A DNA stretch of 45,220 bases. Source: a bacterium. Its GTDB lineage: Archaea; Nanobdellota; Nanobdellia; SCGC-AAA011-G17; GW2011-AR17. Made by a program: the position numbers and the translations under genes. Below, in pieces: positions 1 through 7,351 of the stretch. The notes beneath the pieces are model-generated. The model saw only the letters and a program-made list of their open reading frames with translations, had not been told where the DNA came from and made no database searches. Position 1 is the stretch's first letter, and each line of letters starts with the position of its first letter. The stretch lies in NCBI GenBank assembly GCA_030697685.1, contig JAUYPF010000030.1, positions 1 to 45,220 of the forward strand, given 5' to 3'.

Positions 1-317
1 CAATTGTCTCTTAAAAAAACAGGATTTAACAAAGGATGATCTTCTAAATGGTCTACATCAACCACTCTATCATCAAAGAAAAACATGCTTTTATCATCAA
101 CTTTTCCCTGCACTTGAGGGCAACCATAAAACCAATTGTCCCACACATCAGTATTTCCGAATGCTCTTTGTCGTCCTAAACCACTATTCCCAAAAGGGAC
201 TTCAGTAGCGTTATATACAGACTCCAAAGCACAGATTAATGCTTGATTCTTATCTGGAACATAATGCATTGAACCAGTTAAAGGCTGACTTCTATGAATT
301 GCGATTGTTTTTACCAT
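1..317 (-). CDS. DGR target-like protein, 5' part of a second copy (runs off the left edge)
   Basis: Reading leftward from an ATG at 317-315, the first 105 residues are visible and the frame is still open at base 1. An AAAGGAG Shine-Dalgarno lies a few bases upstream and a TATA box at 364-373, so the start is well placed. The last 36 residues match the same region of the target gene at the right end of the window (2 amino-acid changes). The 3' part, where a variable repeat would lie, is outside the window. I do not recognise the N-terminal domain. It begins MVKTIAIHRSQPLTG, has no signal peptide or membrane segment and is probably cytoplasmic. This copy supplies the N terminus missing from the right-hand copy; together they suggest a protein of about 274 residues. 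Confidence 0.8.
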   Translation of the reverse strand, partial: MVKTIAIHRSQPLTGSMHYVPDKNQALICALESVYNATEVPFGNSGLGRQRAFGNTDVWDNWFYGCPQVQGKVDDKSMFFFDDRVVDVDHLEDHPLLNPVFLRDN

Positions 318-363
318 TTTTCTCCTTTACACCCTTTTTCTTGTTATTTAGGATCTTTCCTAG

Positions 364-373
364 TTTATATATT
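364..373 (-). promoter_or_regulatory. TATA box of the left target copy
   Basis: On the minus strand this reads AATATATAAA, about 50 nt before the ATG at 317. Transcription would start near 340 and leave a short leader carrying the AAAGGAG site. Confidence 0.5.
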
Positions 374-417
374 TTTTGTCTTTTTAAAGGAGTAACCTCT
401 CTATTACTTAGACATTT

Positions 418-663
418 TTACCCTTTTTCTATCTTTTTTCTTAATTGCCCGATAGAACTAAAGGTTTTACCATAACCCTCTTCTTCAATATTTTTTAATT
501 TTTCTTTATACTCAGGCCTTAATTTTTCTTCTAGAAATTCTTGTTCAAATTTTTTGATGACCAAATTAATAGCCTCAGATTTTGTTTTAAGGCCATATTT
601 TCCTTTTACTATAGTCAAAACCCTGTCTTCATGCTCATTGAGCTGTATCATTGCTTGTACCAT
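418..663 (-). CDS. DUF2683-like antitoxin (ribbon-helix-helix type)
   Basis: This 81-residue protein starts MVQAMIQLNEHEDRVLTIVKG and continues with KSEAINLVIKKFEQEFLE, the pattern of DUF2683, a small family common in DPANN archaea and methanogens. The beta strand plus two helices at the N terminus suit a ribbon-helix-helix DNA binder, and the charged C terminus (LRPEYKEKLKNIEEEGYGK) would bind a toxin. Such genes usually sit next to a RelE-type toxin, but only 100 bp separate its stop from the next gene and no toxin frame is present, so this looks like an orphan. A TATA-like CATAATATAATG about 26 nt upstream suggests a leaderless message. The family call comes from memory of the sequence pattern. 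Confidence 0.65.
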   Translation of the reverse strand: MVQAMIQLNEHEDRVLTIVKGKYGLKTKSEAINLVIKKFEQEFLEEKLRPEYKEKLKNIEEEGYGKTFSSIGQLRKKIEKG

Positions 664-746
664 TATGTTTTATAATAAAACATTATATTATGTAATCTTT
701 TCTCTTTTTTGAAAAAGTGTAGAACAGGGTTGTATACCAGATTCGT

Positions 747-1163
747 TTACATTTGTCCATTGTAAAAATCTAACTTCTCTTTTAATTTTTCTTTTATTTC
801 ATCATCAAAAGTTGCAAGCTTTAGACCATAATAAGAAGCATATGCAGTAATTAGAGCATCAGCACCTTTTACCCCATAATTTATTGCAAAACTACAAGCG
901 ATAGGCAGAATTTCTTCATCCATTTCTTGTTTTGAGAGTATCCCTTTTCTTTGCCATTCTTCTACTTTTTTATAGGCACGTTCAGCACTCTCCTTATTTG
1001 TTCGTCTTCTTAATGCACTGCAGATTTCTACAAGAACAAGGTCCGGAATACATGCTTGCAATTCTCCATTAAAAATATTTGTGAAGATTTCTTCCGCTTT
1101 ATGTTTGTGTTTATCATTAATAAACAGAGAGACTATTACAGAGCTGTCAAGGAGAATATTCAC
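747..1163 (-). CDS. vapC: VapC-type PIN-domain ribonuclease toxin
   Basis: This 138-residue protein has the four acidic PIN residues in their usual places: D6 in NILLDSSVIV, E46 in LVEICSALRR, D101 in VKGADALITAYA and D119 in LATFDDE. PIN toxins of toxin-antitoxin pairs are Mg-dependent endoribonucleases that typically cut tRNA or rRNA. Its start overlaps the stop of the upstream AbrB-like gene by 4 nt (ATGA), the usual arrangement of a translationally coupled VapBC pair. The size is normal and all catalytic residues are present, so it should be active. The exact RNA target cannot be read from the sequence. Confidence 0.88.
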   Translation of the reverse strand: MNILLDSSVIVSLFINDKHKHKAEEIFTNIFNGELQACIPDLVLVEICSALRRRTNKESAERAYKKVEEWQRKGILSKQEMDEEILPIACSFAINYGVKGADALITAYASYYGLKLATFDDEIKEKLKEKLDFYNGQM

Positions 1164-1405
1164 TTTCTTTGTTCCCTTACTGCTTCCACAGAATCAACAT
1201 CTTTTGGCCAATGTTTCGCTATAGCTCTTCTAATTTCATGAATCTCTAAAAATTCTTTTTGTGGGTCTATAGGTTTAATTAGTATTCCTTTTGTACTCAC
1301 AATTGTCTCTATATAACAACCTGGTTTTAAACCAAACTTGTCTCGTAATTCTTTCTTGAGGAGAATTTGTCCTTTTGGCCCAAGTTTTACTAGGGAGGTA
1401 TTCAT
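1160..1405 (-). CDS. vapB: VapB antitoxin, SpoVT/AbrB swapped-hairpin type
   Basis: An 81-residue protein whose N terminus (VKLGPKGQILLKKELRDKFGLKPG, shown here in parts: GPKGQILLKKELR, FGLKPG) is the classic AbrB DNA-binding fold; the C-terminal part would wrap the PIN toxin. It precedes vapC and overlaps it by 4 nt. The minus-strand TATA box CTTATATA at 1428-1435 is 23-30 nt ahead of the ATG, so the message is probably leaderless and could be repressed by the VapBC complex binding at the promoter. No operator repeat is obvious. Confidence 0.85.
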   Translation of the reverse strand: MNTSLVKLGPKGQILLKKELRDKFGLKPGCYIETIVSTKGILIKPIDPQKEFLEIHEIRRAIAKHWPKDVDSVEAVREQRK

Positions 1406-1427
1406 ACTTACTCTAAAGTATTACTTC

Positions 1428-1435
1428 TATATAAG
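1428..1435 (-). promoter_or_regulatory. TATA box of vapBC
   Basis: CTTATATA on the minus strand, centred about 26 nt before the vapB ATG, which fits a leaderless transcript. Confidence 0.5.
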
Positions 1436-1458
1436 TATTTCTATTACTCTACCCAAAG

Positions 1459-1467
1459 TTATATAAA
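1459..1467 (+). promoter_or_regulatory. TATA box of the exosome/proteasome operon
   Basis: TTATATAAA lies 62-70 nt before the ATG of the Pop5 gene, giving a leader of about 40 nt. It is the only strong TATA box seen ahead of the seven tightly packed genes, so it may drive the whole operon. Confidence 0.5.
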
Positions 1468-1528
1468 TAAAGAGACTTATTTGAGCTATAGATGAGAGAA
1501 GGAGAACGGACATTTTCTCTGTAGAAAC

Positions 1529-1876
1529 ATGAAATTAAAGGCTGTATTGCCTAGTTTGCGGGAAAAAAAGCGTTATATTGCTTTTGAAGTGCAAACAGAA
1601 AAGGCATTTGGACTTGAAGTTGTGAAAAAAAACATCGAGCAGAGCATGAAAGGGTTTCTTGGAGACCTGGGTATGGCTCGAGCAGGGGTTATTTTTCTCA
1701 ATGATTGGAAACAAAACAAAGGTATTATAAAAGTGAATACAAAATATGTTGATGAAATAAAAGCATCTTTAGCACTTGTACAAGAGATTGCTCAAGAAAA
1801 AGCAATTGTTCGAAGTATTGGAGTTTCAGGAGCTTTAGAAAAAATACGAGATTCATACTTTAAAGGAGGAAACTAA
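1529..1876 (+). CDS. rnp2: RNase P protein component 2 (Pop5)
   Basis: A 115-residue protein of the Rpp14/Pop5 family, starting MKLKAVLPSLREKKRYIAFEV and carrying the GDLGMARAGVIFLNDW and GIIKVNTKYVDEIKASLALV segments typical of archaeal Pop5. It pairs with Rpp30 to activate the catalytic domain of RNase P RNA in tRNA 5' maturation. It is the first gene of the operon and ends 2 nt before psmA. Pop5 next to the proteasome alpha and exosome genes is a conserved archaeal arrangement linking RNA processing and protein turnover. Confidence 0.88.
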   Translation: MKLKAVLPSLREKKRYIAFEVQTEKAFGLEVVKKNIEQSMKGFLGDLGMARAGVIFLNDWKQNKGIIKVNTKYVDEIKASLALVQEIAQEKAIVRSIGVSGALEKIRDSYFKGGN

Positions 1877-1878
1877 AA

Positions 1879-2583
1879 ATGGAAGGAACACACCAAATGA
1901 TGGGGTACGATAGAGCAAGTACCATGTTTAGTCCTGATGGACGACTATTACAAGTAGAATATGCAAAGGAAGCAGTGAAACAAGGAAGCACTGCAATTGG
2001 AGTTGTCTGTAAAGATGGAGTTATTCTTATTGCAGACAAAAGAGTTGCAGACAAACTGATTGTTGCAGAAGCTGTCGAAAAAATATTCCAAGTAGACAAA
2101 CATATAGGAGCTACTGCTACTGGATACATCATGGATGGAAGAATTCTTGTTGAGAGAGCACAACTTATTGCACAACAACATCAAGTTACCTATTCTGTCC
2201 CTATTGATACAATTACATTAGTAAAAGAAATTTCTGATATCAAACAGTCGTATACACAATATGGAGGAGCACGACCTTTTGGAGTGTCTATTCTCTTTAT
2301 TGGTGTTGATGATGAGAAACCAGTACTCTTTGCGACAGAACCTACAGGTATTTTCTTTGAATACAAAGCTGCAGCATTAGGCGAAGGTGCAGAAGCTGTA
2401 AAAGAATTATTGTATAAAGAATATTCTGAAAGCATGAGTATGGAAGATGGTATCAAAATGTGTATTCGCGCATTGAAAAAAGTTCTTGGAAAAGATTTTG
2501 ATGCACGAAGAATTGATGGTGCTTTTGTTGATATTAAAGAAAAGAACTATCAACTTATTGATAAAAAGAAATTTAGAGTATAA
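1879..2583 (+). CDS. psmA: Proteasome subunit alpha
   Basis: A 234-residue 20S proteasome alpha subunit. The N-terminal gate and H0 helix signature is clear: GYDRASTMFSPDGRLLQVEYA, here GYDRAST, then FSPDGRLLQVEYAKEAV, followed by GSTAIGVVCKDGVILIADKR. Alpha subunits form the outer, non-catalytic rings that control substrate entry and bind the regulatory ATPase. Length is normal. It is spaced 2 nt from both neighbours. No beta subunit is present in the window. The start at 1879 leaves a normal alpha N-terminal tail. Confidence 0.96.
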   Translation: MEGTHQMMGYDRASTMFSPDGRLLQVEYAKEAVKQGSTAIGVVCKDGVILIADKRVADKLIVAEAVEKIFQVDKHIGATATGYIMDGRILVERAQLIAQQHQVTYSVPIDTITLVKEISDIKQSYTQYGGARPFGVSILFIGVDDEKPVLFATEPTGIFFEYKAAALGEGAEAVKELLYKEYSESMSMEDGIKMCIRALKKVLGKDFDARRIDGAFVDIKEKNYQLIDKKKFRV

Positions 2584-2585
2584 AA

Positions 2586-3287
2586 ATGGTACGCGTAGAT
2601 CAAGCAATCATAGCAAGACTGAAAAAGGAAGGAGAAACTTTTGAGATCCTTGTAGATTGTAATAAAGCACTGGCTTATAGAGAAGGAAAAATCAAAGAAA
2701 TCTCTGAAGTTCTTGCGTCAAAAGAAATTTTTGCTGATGTGAAGAAAGGATTGCGTGCATCTGAAAAAGAAATCAAACGAATCTTTAAAACAGATACATT
2801 TGAAGCTATTGCAGATAGCATTATTAAAAAAGGAGAAATTCAAATTACTGCAGAGCATCGAAATACATTACGCGAAGAAAAAAGAAAACAGATTATACAA
2901 TTTATTCACCGTAATGCTATTGATGCGAAAACAGGACATCCACATCCATTACAAAGAATAGAAACTTTGATGGAACAAGCGAAAATAAAGATTGATGAAT
3001 TTCATTCTGTAGATGCACAAGTACAAGAAGTTATTAATAAATTAAGGCCGTTTATTCCTATTAAATTAGAAATGAGAGAATTAACACTCATTGTACCGAC
3101 TAAATATGCACATGCTGTTTTTGCACATGTGAAAAAAGAAATAAAAGTGCTCAAAGAACAATGGCAGAGTGATGGGAGCTTGAAAATTATTATAGAAATT
3201 CCTGCTGGTATTCAAGAAGAGGTTGAAGATAAACTCAATGCATTAAGCAAAGGAGAAATAGATATCACAATATTAAACAAAAAATAA
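2586..3287 (+). CDS. sdo1: Ribosome maturation factor SBDS (SDO1)
   Basis: A 233-residue SBDS protein with the three expected domains: the N-terminal FYSH domain (about residues 1-90, with the conserved ILVDCNKALAYREGK segment), a central helical domain (GEIQITAEHRNTLREEKRKQ) and a C-terminal ferredoxin-like domain (after about residue 160). SBDS helps release the anti-association factor aIF6 from the large ribosomal subunit. It sits between psmA and rrp4, its standard position in archaeal exosome operons, with 2 nt and 12 nt gaps. Confidence 0.95.
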   Translation: MVRVDQAIIARLKKEGETFEILVDCNKALAYREGKIKEISEVLASKEIFADVKKGLRASEKEIKRIFKTDTFEAIADSIIKKGEIQITAEHRNTLREEKRKQIIQFIHRNAIDAKTGHPHPLQRIETLMEQAKIKIDEFHSVDAQVQEVINKLRPFIPIKLEMRELTLIVPTKYAHAVFAHVKKEIKVLKEQWQSDGSLKIIIEIPAGIQEEVEDKLNALSKGEIDITILNKK

Positions 3288-3299
3288 GGAGAAATAACA

Positions 3300-4001
3300 A
3301 TGAGTAAATTAATAGTTGAAGAAAGGCAAGTGGTCATCCCAGGAGATGTGCTTGCAGAAGGAATGGATTTTCTTCCAGGAAAAGGCGCTTTTCGTGAAGG
3401 AGATAATATTATCTCATCTCGATTAGGTATTAGCAATATAAGTGGAAGAATTTTGAATGTGAATCCATTAGCTGGACGTTATGTTCCAAGACGAGACGAT
3501 GTTGTGATAGGATATATTAAAGATATGTCTTACAGTTCATGGTTTGTTGATGTAGGTTATGCTTATGAAGCATCACTTTCTATGAAAGATGCAACAGCAG
3601 ATTTTATTGAGAGAGGTTCTAGTTTGAGTGATTATTTTGCAATTGGTGAAATTATCTTGACAAGAATTAGTAATGTGACTAAAGAAGGAAATATTGATCT
3701 TACTATGAAAGCACCAGGTTTGAGAAAGCTTCATAGTGGAAAAATTATAGAGATTACCGCTTCTAAAATTCCACGAGTTGTTGGAAAACAGGGAAGTATG
3801 ATCTCTCTCATTAAAGATAAGACTGGATGTAGTATTTTTGCAGGGCAAAATGGAAGAATCTGGATTAAAGGAGCAAGTCCTGAAGCAGAAAAATTGGCAA
3901 CAGATGCAATTCAGTTGATTAATGATAAAGCACATACTTCTGGACTTACTGAAAAAGTAGGTGTGTTCTTAGAGAAGCATACATTGGAGATGCAAAAATG
4001 A
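3300..4001 (+). CDS. rrp4: Exosome RNA-binding subunit Rrp4
   Basis: A 233-residue protein with the Rrp4 layout: N-terminal domain (VVIPGDVLAEG), S1 domain (GRYVPRRDDVVIGYIKDM, here RRDDVVIGYIKDM) and a C-terminal KH domain with the GKQGSMISLIKDKTGC loop. Rrp4 forms the cap of the archaeal exosome and feeds RNA into the Rrp41/Rrp42 ring. An AGGAG motif precedes the ATG. It overlaps rrp41 by 4 nt. Confidence 0.95.
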   Translation: MSKLIVEERQVVIPGDVLAEGMDFLPGKGAFREGDNIISSRLGISNISGRILNVNPLAGRYVPRRDDVVIGYIKDMSYSSWFVDVGYAYEASLSMKDATADFIERGSSLSDYFAIGEIILTRISNVTKEGNIDLTMKAPGLRKLHSGKIIEITASKIPRVVGKQGSMISLIKDKTGCSIFAGQNGRIWIKGASPEAEKLATDAIQLINDKAHTSGLTEKVGVFLEKHTLEMQK

Positions 4002-4708
4002 AATATACAAAAAGATTAGATGGAAGAAAATTTGATGAGCTCAGACCAATGAAGGCTGAAGTCGGTGTTGTCAAAAATGCAGTTGGTTCTGCACGCTTCC
4101 AAATTGGAAAAACTGTTGCGATTGCAGCAGTCTATGGTCCTAAGGATTTGTTTCCTAAGTTCCTTCAAAAGCCACAGAATGCATTATTGAGATGTTATTA
4201 TAATATGATGGCTTTTTCTGGATCTGGAGAAAGAGTACGACCTGGAGCAAACAGACGAAGTAAAGAAATTAGCATGGTTATTGAAAAGGCTTTTGAGCCA
4301 GTTCTTGATTTGAGTGAATTTCCTAAAGCTGTTGTTGATGTTTATATTGAATTGATACAAACAGATGCAGGAACACGTTGTGCAGGTATTTGTGCAGCGT
4401 CCCTCGCATTGGCAGATGCAGGATTTGATATGAAAGATCTTGTCTGTGCAGTATCCTGCGGACTTGTTGGAGATCAAGTTGTTGTTGATCTTGATAAGAC
4501 TGAAGAAGATTTTGAGGGTGGTGCAGTAGATATTCCTATTGCAATGCTTCCACGAACAGGAGAAATAACACTTTTACAGCTTGATGGAGAAATTAGTAAA
4601 GATGATCTCAAAAAAGCAATAGAAGCAGGAAAAGAAGCCTGCCAAAAAATCTATGAGATACAAAAAGCAGCATTGCGCGCTAAGTATGCTCAGGAGGTAG
4701 TCGCATGA
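3998..4708 (+). CDS. rrp41: Exosome catalytic subunit Rrp41
   Basis: A 236-residue RNase PH-type protein starting KRLDGRKFDELRPMKAEVGV. The family core is intact: RVRPGANRRSKEISMVIEKA with the RNA- and phosphate-binding arginines, DAGTRCAGICAASLALADAG, and the VDIPIAMLPRTGEITLLQLDG region that carries the catalytic acid. In archaea Rrp41 is the active phosphorolytic 3'-5' exoribonuclease subunit in a hexameric ring with Rrp42. It overlaps rrp4 and rrp42 by 4 nt each. Confidence 0.95.
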   Translation: MKYTKRLDGRKFDELRPMKAEVGVVKNAVGSARFQIGKTVAIAAVYGPKDLFPKFLQKPQNALLRCYYNMMAFSGSGERVRPGANRRSKEISMVIEKAFEPVLDLSEFPKAVVDVYIELIQTDAGTRCAGICAASLALADAGFDMKDLVCAVSCGLVGDQVVVDLDKTEEDFEGGAVDIPIAMLPRTGEITLLQLDGEISKDDLKKAIEAGKEACQKIYEIQKAALRAKYAQEVVA

Positions 4709-5481
4709 TGGTCTCACGAGAATATATTGAATCTGTTATTGCAAAACAGATGCGTATGGATGGAAGAAAATTCGATGAATATAGACCTATTACCATTGAA
4801 TATGGTATTTCTTCAAAATCAGCTGAAGGATCAGCACGTGTCAAGATTGGAGATACAGAAGTTGTTGCAGGTGTGAAGTTAGAATTAGGAACACCATTCT
4901 CTGATAAACCTGATGAGGGATCTATTATGGTGAATGTTGAGCTTCTACCACTCTCTTCAACACTCTTTGAATCTGGACCACCAAGTATTGATGCTATTGA
5001 ACTCTCTCGTGTTACTGACAGAGGAATACGAGAAAGTAATGCACTGGACTTCAAGAAACTTTGTGTGAAAACAGGAGAAAAAGTTTGGCTTGTATTCATT
5101 GACATCTACCCAATTAATGCTGGTGGAAATCTATTTGATGCATGTAATCTTGTTACGCTTGCAGCATTGCGAGATGCAGTTTTCCCAGCACTTACTGCAG
5201 AGAATAAAGTAGACTATTCAAAGAAGACAAAGACAAAGCTTCCTTTGAGTAAACTTCCTATTGCATGTACGGTATGGAAGGTACACAATGAATTTATTGT
5301 TGATCCAACTATAGAAGAAGAATTGGCAGCCCATGCACGATTAAGCACTGTGTTTACAGATGATGGAAAAATATGTGCTATGCAAAAAGGCGGAGAATCT
5401 CCTTTGACTAGTGAAGAGATAAGTACTATTCTTGATCTTGCAGAAAGAAAAACGCAAGAATTGAGGAGGCATTTCAAATGA
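4705..5481 (+). CDS. rrp42: Exosome subunit Rrp42
   Basis: A 258-residue RNase PH-fold protein, the structural partner of Rrp41 in the exosome ring. Typical Rrp42 segments are QMRMDGRKFDEYRPI, EGSARVKIGDTEVVAGVKLELG, VDRGIRES-like TDRGIRESNALD and the INAGGNLFDACNLVTLAAL motif. It is longer than Rrp41, as usual. The message reads ATGATG at the start; either Met is possible. The overlaps with rrp41 (4 nt) and rpoK (4 nt) show strong translational coupling. Confidence 0.95.
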   Translation: MMVSREYIESVIAKQMRMDGRKFDEYRPITIEYGISSKSAEGSARVKIGDTEVVAGVKLELGTPFSDKPDEGSIMVNVELLPLSSTLFESGPPSIDAIELSRVTDRGIRESNALDFKKLCVKTGEKVWLVFIDIYPINAGGNLFDACNLVTLAALRDAVFPALTAENKVDYSKKTKTKLPLSKLPIACTVWKVHNEFIVDPTIEEELAAHARLSTVFTDDGKICAMQKGGESPLTSEEISTILDLAERKTQELRRHFK

Positions 5482-5690
5482 AAGAATCTTTTACTAAATA
5501 TGAAAGAGCACGAATTATCGGAGCACGAGCTTTGCAAATAGCAATGGGAGCACCTATCTTACTCAAAATGAAAAAAGATGATTATGAGAAGATGCGATAC
5601 AATCCTATTAATATTGCAAAAAAAGAGTTTGAAGAAGGAGTTCTTCCTCTGAGTGTGAAGAGGCCTTTTCCACAGAAATCTAAACATTAA
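5478..5690 (+). CDS. rpoK: RNA polymerase subunit K (Rpb6/omega homologue)
   Basis: A 70-residue protein with the diagnostic RpoK/Rpb6 core KYERARIIGARALQIAMGAP followed by a proline- and lysine-rich tail (LPLSVKRPFPQKSKH). RpoK is a small core subunit that helps assemble archaeal RNA polymerase. It closes the exosome operon, overlapping rrp42 by 4 nt; in many archaea this position is taken by ribosomal protein L37Ae and RpoP. It ends one base before the convergent nitroreductase gene. Confidence 0.93.
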   Translation: MKESFTKYERARIIGARALQIAMGAPILLKMKKDDYEKMRYNPINIAKKEFEEGVLPLSVKRPFPQKSKH

Positions 5691-6284
5691 TTATTTCCTT
5701 TTTATTTTCTTCTTTATGTCTTTTTTTAAATTTTCTAGATGTGAAGGAAACTCTGTAAATTTTTTCTCCCAATTATTAAAATAGCTAATATAACTTGGTT
5801 CTTCTCTCAAGGATGGTTTTTTTGTTTCATCAGAATAGCCTAAAGTAATAATTATTTCTGGGTCGATATCCTCTGGGATGTCTAAAATTCTTTGTACAGC
5901 TTCGTTATCAAAAGCACCTACCCAACAAGATGCAAGACCAAGGTCATATGCAACTAAAGTAATGCCAAAAGCAAAATTGGCACAATTTTGAATGCTATAC
6001 ATTCTTCCTAATTTCCCATAATGATTTTTTACATCGTTGTGATCATTACAAATCACAAGAAAGACAGGAGCTTCTATCATCCAATTTTGTTCGACACAAG
6101 CATCTGCAATTTGTTGTCTCTTTGCTTGATCGGTTACTACTATACATTTCCAATTTTGGAGATTTCCAGAAGAAGGAGCAAAGCCTGCAAGGTCTATTAT
6201 TTCTCCTAGTGTTGCAAGAGGAATGTCTTTGTCTTTATATTTGCGAATAGATCTTCTTCCGAGGTAGACATTTTTGAATTGCAT
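5691..6284 (-). CDS. Nitroreductase-family FMN oxidoreductase
   Basis: A 197-residue protein with the nitroreductase signatures RRSIRKYKDKDIP near the N terminus (FMN phosphate contact), APSSGNLQNWKCIVV, and the CWVGAFD and IITLGYSDE segments towards the C terminus. Members form FMN-binding dimers that reduce nitro compounds, quinones or flavins with NAD(P)H. The physiological substrate cannot be inferred. A TATA box near 6308-6317 (TTTATAAATT on the minus strand) is about 26 nt ahead of the ATG, so the message is likely leaderless. Confidence 0.9.
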   Translation of the reverse strand: MQFKNVYLGRRSIRKYKDKDIPLATLGEIIDLAGFAPSSGNLQNWKCIVVTDQAKRQQIADACVEQNWMIEAPVFLVICNDHNDVKNHYGKLGRMYSIQNCANFAFGITLVAYDLGLASCWVGAFDNEAVQRILDIPEDIDPEIIITLGYSDETKKPSLREEPSYISYFNNWEKKFTEFPSHLENLKKDIKKKIKRK

Positions 6285-6318
6285 TTCTTTTCTTTAGGTA
6301 AAGAGAATTTATAAATGT

Positions 6319-7314
6319 TTATGCTGCGAGTTTTTTAGGGATTGCGCCACGATTGACAAGATCTACAAGTTGGGCAGTACTTGCTTGTATCGCTCTGTCT
6401 TGTTCTTGAAGAAGAGGTATAACCTGACTGAGTATTTGATTTACTCCATGAGCAATTTGAGCATGTTCCTTTTGAATAGATCTTGCTTCTTGGGTTATTG
6501 TAACTTCAGTTTGCAATTTGGTATTTATTATCATTTGTTGTTCTTCAATATTTTGTAATTCTGGAAGAATAGGGTCTTTCTTTAAAGAAGATTTCATCTT
6601 ATCCAATGCAGTAGACTGGGCCTTTAAGAGATTTTCTCTTTGTGTTACACTTTCTTCTAAAGCTCTTGAAAGTTCTATATTTTTTTGTTCAAAGGGTTGT
6701 ACTCTCTCTTCCAAAGGCTTTATTCTTTCTGCAATTTCAACAATTCTTCCATAGGTATTATTTTCTACGGTTACATGATACTTTTCAATCTCTCTTGCAA
6801 TTTCTAAAGCTCGTTTTTCTATTTTTCCTTGGCCTCTGATTCCTGCTTTTAAATCATCAATTAATTTTCCTACATATTTTCTATCTTCTTTGTATGAGGA
6901 TTTTAAATCATTTAAAATTTTTCTTCTCTCACTAATACACTGTTCCTGTAATTTGACACTATTCGTCATAATTTTTACATTTTCAGAATTAAAATTTTGT
7001 GTTGAGCTAATATTTCTAAGAAGACTCATAGCATCTGAGTCAGCGCTATAGCCTTTTCTTACTAGAGACTCCTCTTCTCCTTCCTCAGCACTTTCTTTTC
7101 TTGCTCTTTCTTCTCCATTTCTTCCTTTTGTCCAATCATCCATAAGATTTCCTAAACCACGACCTGCAAGCTTTCCCATAGACCTTGTCCCAAAGCCAAA
7201 AAGAGAAAGGATTGGTGCAAAAACTATTTTATAAAGTATCCAAAGAACAAAGACCACTAAAAGAATAATAACAAAAGTAAGAACACCACCACTGAGCAAA
7301 TTCCCTAGAGCCAT
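6319..7314 (-). CDS. Membrane-anchored coiled-coil protein, unknown function
   Basis: I do not recognise this gene. With the ATG at 7314 it encodes 331 residues: one N-terminal membrane segment (about residues 10-30, VLTFVIILLVVFVLWILY), a glycine/arginine-rich stretch, an acidic linker (ESAEEGEEES) and then about 220 residues of charged heptad-like helix with many E, K, Q and R and almost no glycine. That is a membrane-tethered cytoplasmic coiled coil. A longer version from 7353 would place its start codon on top of the divergent ligase start (7352), which is unlikely. A TATA-like CTTAATAA lies about 25 nt before 7314. Confidence 0.75.
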   Translation of the reverse strand: MALGNLLSGGVLTFVIILLVVFVLWILYKIVFAPILSLFGFGTRSMGKLAGRGLGNLMDDWTKGRNGEERARKESAEEGEEESLVRKGYSADSDAMSLLRNISSTQNFNSENVKIMTNSVKLQEQCISERRKILNDLKSSYKEDRKYVGKLIDDLKAGIRGQGKIEKRALEIAREIEKYHVTVENNTYGRIVEIAERIKPLEERVQPFEQKNIELSRALEESVTQRENLLKAQSTALDKMKSSLKKDPILPELQNIEEQQMIINTKLQTEVTITQEARSIQKEHAQIAHGVNQILSQVIPLLQEQDRAIQASTAQLVDLVNRGAIPKKLAA

Positions 7315-7321
7315 AGTAATC

Positions 7322-7331
7322 TTTAAATAAA
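7322..7331 (+). promoter_or_regulatory. TATA box of the DNA ligase gene
   Basis: TTTAAATAAA is 21-30 nt before the ligase ATG at 7352, so the ligase message is probably leaderless. It lies in the 37-bp spacer between two divergent genes. Confidence 0.5.
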
Positions 7332-7351
7332 TCAAACTTATTAAGGTTTCC

